NCBI GenBank assembly: GCA_945486445.1
Contig: CALYTD010000029.1
Location: forward strand, 1 to 9,022
Direction: 5' to 3'
Source of the DNA: an uncultured Prevotellaceae bacterium
GTDB taxonomy: Bacteria > Bacteroidota > Bacteroidia > Bacteroidales > Bacteroidaceae
Length of the DNA: 9,022 nt
Within the stretch, counting starts at the first letter, position 1. The number at the start of each line of letters is the position of its first letter. Made by a program: the position numbers and the translations under genes. Shown here one piece after another: positions 6,822-9,022 of this stretch. The notes below the pieces were generated by a model. It saw nothing but the letters and a program-made list of their open reading frames with translations. It was not told where the DNA came from and searched no databases.

Positions 6822-7459
6822 TTGCGTCTTTTCTTTTTGTTCTGGTAGTCTGCCTGCATGGAGTCTCTTGCTATTGCGCTGTTTATTGTTCCGTTTTTTT
6901 GTCCGTTGTCAAGTTGCAGACTGTCTATGTCCAGTTGTATCACGCCGTCAGTGAAGCGTGCCATGTCTGATACTACTTTTTCTTTGTCTGCTGTTCCCAT
7001 TCCCCACGTTGCCAGACAGCGGCTCATTTGTTTTGCGGTTTTTTCTGCAAGAGCGTCTCGTTCTCTGCCTGCTGGCATTTCTTTTAGTTTTGCGAAGGTG
7101 GCGAGTAGCAGTCTGCCGTAGTGTTTTACGCCCAGTCCTCTTTTGTTGGTGTATTCTATTTTTCCTGGTTTTATAGCCATTTTGTCCTCGTGTATGATTT
7201 CCACGGGGTAGTCAATGTCCAGTTTGAAGTCGCTCATCAGTGCCAGGTGGTACCATAGTGCGGGCAGTCTTTCCTTGCTGTCCATCTGGCTTGGCACTAC
7301 TTTTTTCATCACTTCTATGATGGTGTTGGCGCATTTTTGCCTTTCTGCCTTTGTTGGTAGTGTCACGCATAGGTCCACCATTTGCTGTATGTCGCGCCCG
7401 TACGCCATGAGTTTCAGTTTCTCGCGCTGGGTGTTATAGTCTAATCCTTCTATTTCCAT
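6812..7459 (-). CDS. DUF4290 domain protein, function unknown
   Basis: This 215-residue protein matches, from memory of the family, the Bacteroidetes-restricted DUF4290. The recognisable part is the N-terminal LDYNTQREKLKLMAYGRDIQ (residues 6-25), followed by an alpha-helical stretch with ANTIIEVMKKVVP (44-56) and the WYHLALMSDFKLDIDYPVE segment (69-87). No catalytic motif, signal peptide or membrane segment is visible, so it is probably cytosolic. The C-terminus is a strongly basic tail, NKKKRRKKK, which could bind nucleic acid or acidic surfaces; that is inference. It starts at ATG 7459, 41 bp after tsaB, and ends beside the murA start. A position directly before murA is, as I recall, common in the phylum, so a link to cell-wall synthesis or its control is possible but not shown. 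Codons ending in T are very rare (1 of the first 50). Confidence 0.85.
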   Translation of the reverse strand: MEIEGLDYNTQREKLKLMAYGRDIQQMVDLCVTLPTKAERQKCANTIIEVMKKVVPSQMDSKERLPALWYHLALMSDFKLDIDYPVEIIHEDKMAIKPGKIEYTNKRGLGVKHYGRLLLATFAKLKEMPAGRERDALAEKTAKQMSRCLATWGMGTADKEKVVSDMARFTDGVIQLDIDSLQLDNGQKNGTINSAIARDSMQADYQNKKKRRKKK

Positions 7460-7500
7460 ATTCTTGTCTGCTTGCTTGGGCTTCGTTGTTTCTTTGGCTG

Positions 7501-8229
7501 TTATGGCTTGCCGGCTCTGTATTCTTTCAGATATTCTGGCACGAAGTATGCCACGTCTTCCGTCATTCCCTTATTCCATTTCATGTCAGCCAGTGGCAAC
7601 ATGTTTTTTGCCAGTGGTTCTATGCCTATTATGTACCGTGCGTTAGGGTGGTTTATGGCCTGCATACATTTTTCTGCTCCGTTGCCAAAGAAGTACACTA
7701 TGCCTTTGTCTAGTAGGCTGCGGTAGGTCTCTCCGTCCACTATGTCTGCCTGCATGGAGCGCATTTCTTTCAAACTTCTGTTGTAGATGGCTGCATATAC
7801 CTCCATGCGCCGTGCGTCAATCATGGGGCAAAGCAGTGCGTCTTCTTCTATCTCGGTCTCTATCTTCTCTGTTTTACCGTCCTTGTATGCCACGCATCTC
7901 ACCCTGTCTCCCAGTAATACGGGTACGCAGAGCAGTTGCAGTGTTGGCACACTTATCAGTTTTGCGTCGCTGCCGTAGCATACTCCTTTTGCCATTGAGA
8001 CCCCGATGCGCAGTCCTGTGTATGAGCCGGGACCGCTGCTTACTGCCACGGCATCAAGTGCCAGTCCCTTTTCTTCTGCCTTCTGTATTGCCTCGTCCAC
8101 GTATGTTCCCAGTTTTTCTGCGTGATTAGGCCCGCTGTGGTCTGTCTTTTCATATAGCAGGAAGCCGTCTTTGCTCACTGCAACGCTACATACGTCGGTA
8201 CTTGTCTCTATGTGTAAAGTGCACGCCAT
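7501..8229 (-). CDS. tsaB: tRNA threonylcarbamoyladenosine biosynthesis protein TsaB
   Basis: TsaB is the partner subunit of TsaD and TsaE in forming N6-threonylcarbamoyladenosine at A37 of ANN-decoding tRNAs. It is an ASKHA-fold pseudo-enzyme that scaffolds TsaD rather than catalysing itself. The 242-residue protein shows IETSTDVCSVAV (7-18), NHAEKL (35-40), the hallmark SSGPGSYTGLRIG (64-76) and DARRMEVYAAIY (138-149), and ends in PEYLKEYRAGKP as expected. It is slightly longer than the usual 220-235. The excess appears as a charged stretch at about 108-130, between the SVPTLQLL and LLCPMIDARR blocks. It starts at ATG 8229 after an A-rich leader and is the first gene of the leftward block. 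It is divergent from yicC, with a candidate promoter at 8379-8386. Confidence 0.95.
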   Translation of the reverse strand: MACTLHIETSTDVCSVAVSKDGFLLYEKTDHSGPNHAEKLGTYVDEAIQKAEEKGLALDAVAVSSGPGSYTGLRIGVSMAKGVCYGSDAKLISVPTLQLLCVPVLLGDRVRCVAYKDGKTEKIETEIEEDALLCPMIDARRMEVYAAIYNRSLKEMRSMQADIVDGETYRSLLDKGIVYFFGNGAEKCMQAINHPNARYIIGIEPLAKNMLPLADMKWNKGMTEDVAYFVPEYLKEYRAGKP

Positions 8230-8310
8230 CTTTTTCTTTTGGTTGTGAATGTTGTCATACCCTTCTTGGGGTTATATGTGTTTCGGCCTTGACTGTTGGC
8301 TATATGACCT

Positions 8311-8344
8311 GCGAGCCAAAACTTATAACCTGAAACCTTCAACC
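8311..8344 (-). repeat. AGGTTNT heptamer array, cluster D
   Basis: Read on the minus strand this shows GGTTGA, AGGTTTC, AGGTTAT and AAGTTTT in succession, decaying toward the left. It lies in what would be the 5' leader of tsaB, downstream of the candidate promoter. It resembles the arrays at 1501-1556 and 2260-2354. Confidence 0.55.
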
Positions 8345-8378
8345 GGGTATTGCCCAACTTTTTTCAAAAATTATTTTG

Positions 8379-8386
8379 CAAAAATA
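8379..8386 (-). promoter_or_regulatory. Candidate -7 box for tsaB and the leftward operon
   Basis: The minus strand reads TATTTTTG, an exact fit to the Bacteroidetes TAnnTTTG -7 element, in an AT-rich stretch. Transcription would start near 8373, giving tsaB a leader of about 145 bases. No clear TTTG -33 box lies at the usual spacing upstream. Confidence 0.45.
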
Positions 8387-8408
8387 CAACTTTTTCCCCG
8401 ATTTTTTG

Positions 8409-8416
8409 TACTTTTG
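8409..8416 (+). promoter_or_regulatory. Candidate -7 box for yicC
   Basis: TACTTTTG fits TAnnTTTG exactly and would start transcription near 8423, about 150 bases before the yicC ATG. The -33 region is weak: the nearest TTTG (8375-8378) is too far away. It stands back to back with the tsaB -7 box, with 22 bp between them. Confidence 0.5.
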
Positions 8417-8457
8417 CAGAAATTTAACATCAAAAACCAGAGGTTTGGTACTGGTGT

Positions 8458-8540
8458 CAGGCTATTGCCTGCGGTTTATTACCCCTGCATCATTGGTGAC
8501 ACAGACCGTCATCAGTGGCTTTCGCCCTGTGGCCTACCAC
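8458..8540 (+). promoter_or_regulatory. Hairpin-rich 5' leader of yicC
   Basis: Four short stems follow one another in the presumed yicC leader. They are CAGGC-TATT-GCCTG (8458-8471, perfect), GGTGAC with GTCATC (8495-8513, one G-U pair), CAGTGGC-TTTC-GCCCTG (8513-8529, one bulge) and GTGG-CCTA-CCAC (8529-8540, perfect). A competing pairing joins GTGTCA (8454-8459) with TGACAC (8497-8502). I recognise no named riboswitch or leader family. No T run follows, and the last 30 bases before the start are A-rich and open. Confidence 0.4.
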
Positions 8541-8573
8541 CTGTTGCCAACTCTAAAAATAACAGAAAGAAAT

Positions 8574-9022
8574 ATGTTACTATCCATGACAGGCTATGGA
8601 AAAGCCTCCCGCACGTATCTTGACAAAACTATTCACGTAGAGGTAAAGACCCTTAATTCAAAGGCGTTGGACTGCTCCACGCGCATCGCACTCGTATATC
8701 GCGAGAAAGAGATGGAGATACGGCGCATGATTCAAGACAGCGTAGTGCGTGGAAAGGTGGATTTCTCCATTTGGATTACGAAAGACGAGTCAGTCGATTC
8801 TGTCGTTGTAAATACGGCCCTCGCCGCTGATTATCACCGTCAGATAGCCGCCTTGCAGCATCAGTTAGGCCTTGATGCGGCACCGATGACGGCTGATACT
8901 CTTGTGCCCCTTATCATGCGTATGCCAGACATATTCACTCGCACGGACAATGAGGAACTGACAGAGGAGGAATGGGCCGTGGCGCATGACGCTATCGCTG
9001 AGGCTCTTGCTGCCCTTGAAGC
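8574..9022 (+). CDS. yicC: YicC/YloC family endoribonuclease, 3' end cut by window edge
   Basis: The frame opens at ATG 8574 (MLLSMTGYGKA) and stays open to the right edge, 149 residues of a family usually near 290. The opening SMTGYG is the hallmark of YicC/YloC proteins. VEVKTLNSKALDCSTRI (23-39), YREKEMEIRRMI (43-54) and VRGKVDFSIWI (59-69) match the conserved N-terminal half. E. coli YicC has been characterised as an endoribonuclease taking part in RNA turnover; activity here is inferred from family only. The C-terminal half, with the proposed catalytic region, lies outside the window. The start is preceded by an A-rich stretch (AACAGAAAGAAAT) rather than a Shine-Dalgarno. It is divergent from tsaB. 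In many bacteria, and as I recall in Bacteroidales, yicC is followed by gmk, but here gmk is found about 6.3 kb away on the other strand. Confidence 0.93.
   Translation, partial: MLLSMTGYGKASRTYLDKTIHVEVKTLNSKALDCSTRIALVYREKEMEIRRMIQDSVVRGKVDFSIWITKDESVDSVVVNTALAADYHRQIAALQHQLGLDAAPMTADTLVPLIMRMPDIFTRTDNEELTEEEWAVAHDAIAEALAALE

Larger units (their letters stand above)
1671..8229 (-). other. Probable polycistronic unit tsaB-DUF4290-murA-rimM-dxr-rseP-gmk
   Basis: Seven genes share one strand with gaps of 41 bp, about zero, -4, -4, 25 and 109 bp in transcription order. No convincing internal promoter was seen. The two ATGA junctions and the DUF4290/murA junction indicate coupled translation. 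The rseP-gmk gap, with its inverted repeat, is the most likely break point. Confidence 0.65.

Noticed and set aside
8372..8378. Second rightward -7 box (TATTTTG)
   Set aside because: It is one base short of TAnnTTTG and lies inside the region of the leftward box; 8409-8416 is a better match.
8249..8623. Rightward 124-codon open frame in the tsaB-yicC gap
   Set aside because: It crosses the heptamer array, both -7 boxes and the hairpin leader, overlaps the yicC start in another frame, and its translation resembles no protein I know.
1..9022. Defence, mobile or biosynthetic cluster content
   Set aside because: No transposase, integrase, toxin-antitoxin pair, nuclease-helicase set, CRISPR array, tRNA or rRNA was seen. 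All recognised genes are core metabolism or RNA/ribosome functions.

Overview
The window suggests a member of the Bacteroidales, most likely Prevotella-like. Three things point there: a DUF4290 gene, a Bacteroidetes-type MurA, and promoter -7 boxes of the TAnnTTTG form. The organism is inferred from gene content and sequence style, not from any search.

Layout. A 3' portion of an acyl-CoA synthetase/AMP-ligase gene runs rightward (2-1426), cut by the left edge. It converges on a long leftward block across a 244-bp intergenic stretch (1427-1670) that holds a probable terminator, a 22-bp-period tandem repeat and a degenerate heptamer array. The leftward block, in transcription order, is tsaB (8229-7501), a DUF4290 gene (7459-6812), murA (6803-5490), rimM (5493-4981), dxr (4984-3824), rseP (3798-2356) and gmk (2246-1671). 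A 344-bp divergent intergenic region (8230-8573) separates tsaB from a rightward yicC gene (8574 onward), which is cut by the right edge.

The leftward block looks like a housekeeping operon. Junctions are tight: DUF4290/murA overlap or nearly so, and murA/rimM and rimM/dxr each share an ATGA. It mixes tRNA modification (tsaB), peptidoglycan precursor synthesis (murA), 30S maturation (rimM), isoprenoid synthesis by the MEP route (dxr, which also feeds the lipid carrier for cell wall synthesis), membrane proteolysis (rseP) and GMP phosphorylation (gmk). gmk is set off from rseP by 109 bp holding a large imperfect inverted repeat.

No mobile element, CRISPR array, tRNA or rRNA was seen, and the protein-coding content is ordinary core genome. 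The unusual material is mostly non-coding: degenerate AGGTTNT heptamer arrays in all three larger intergenic regions, a 22-bp tandem repeat sharing one arm of a terminator hairpin, a hairpin-rich yicC leader, and a dnaX-like slippery heptamer exactly at the DUF4290/murA junction. In the proteins, MurA carries Asp in place of the catalytic-loop Cys, a substitution known elsewhere to give intrinsic fosfomycin resistance.
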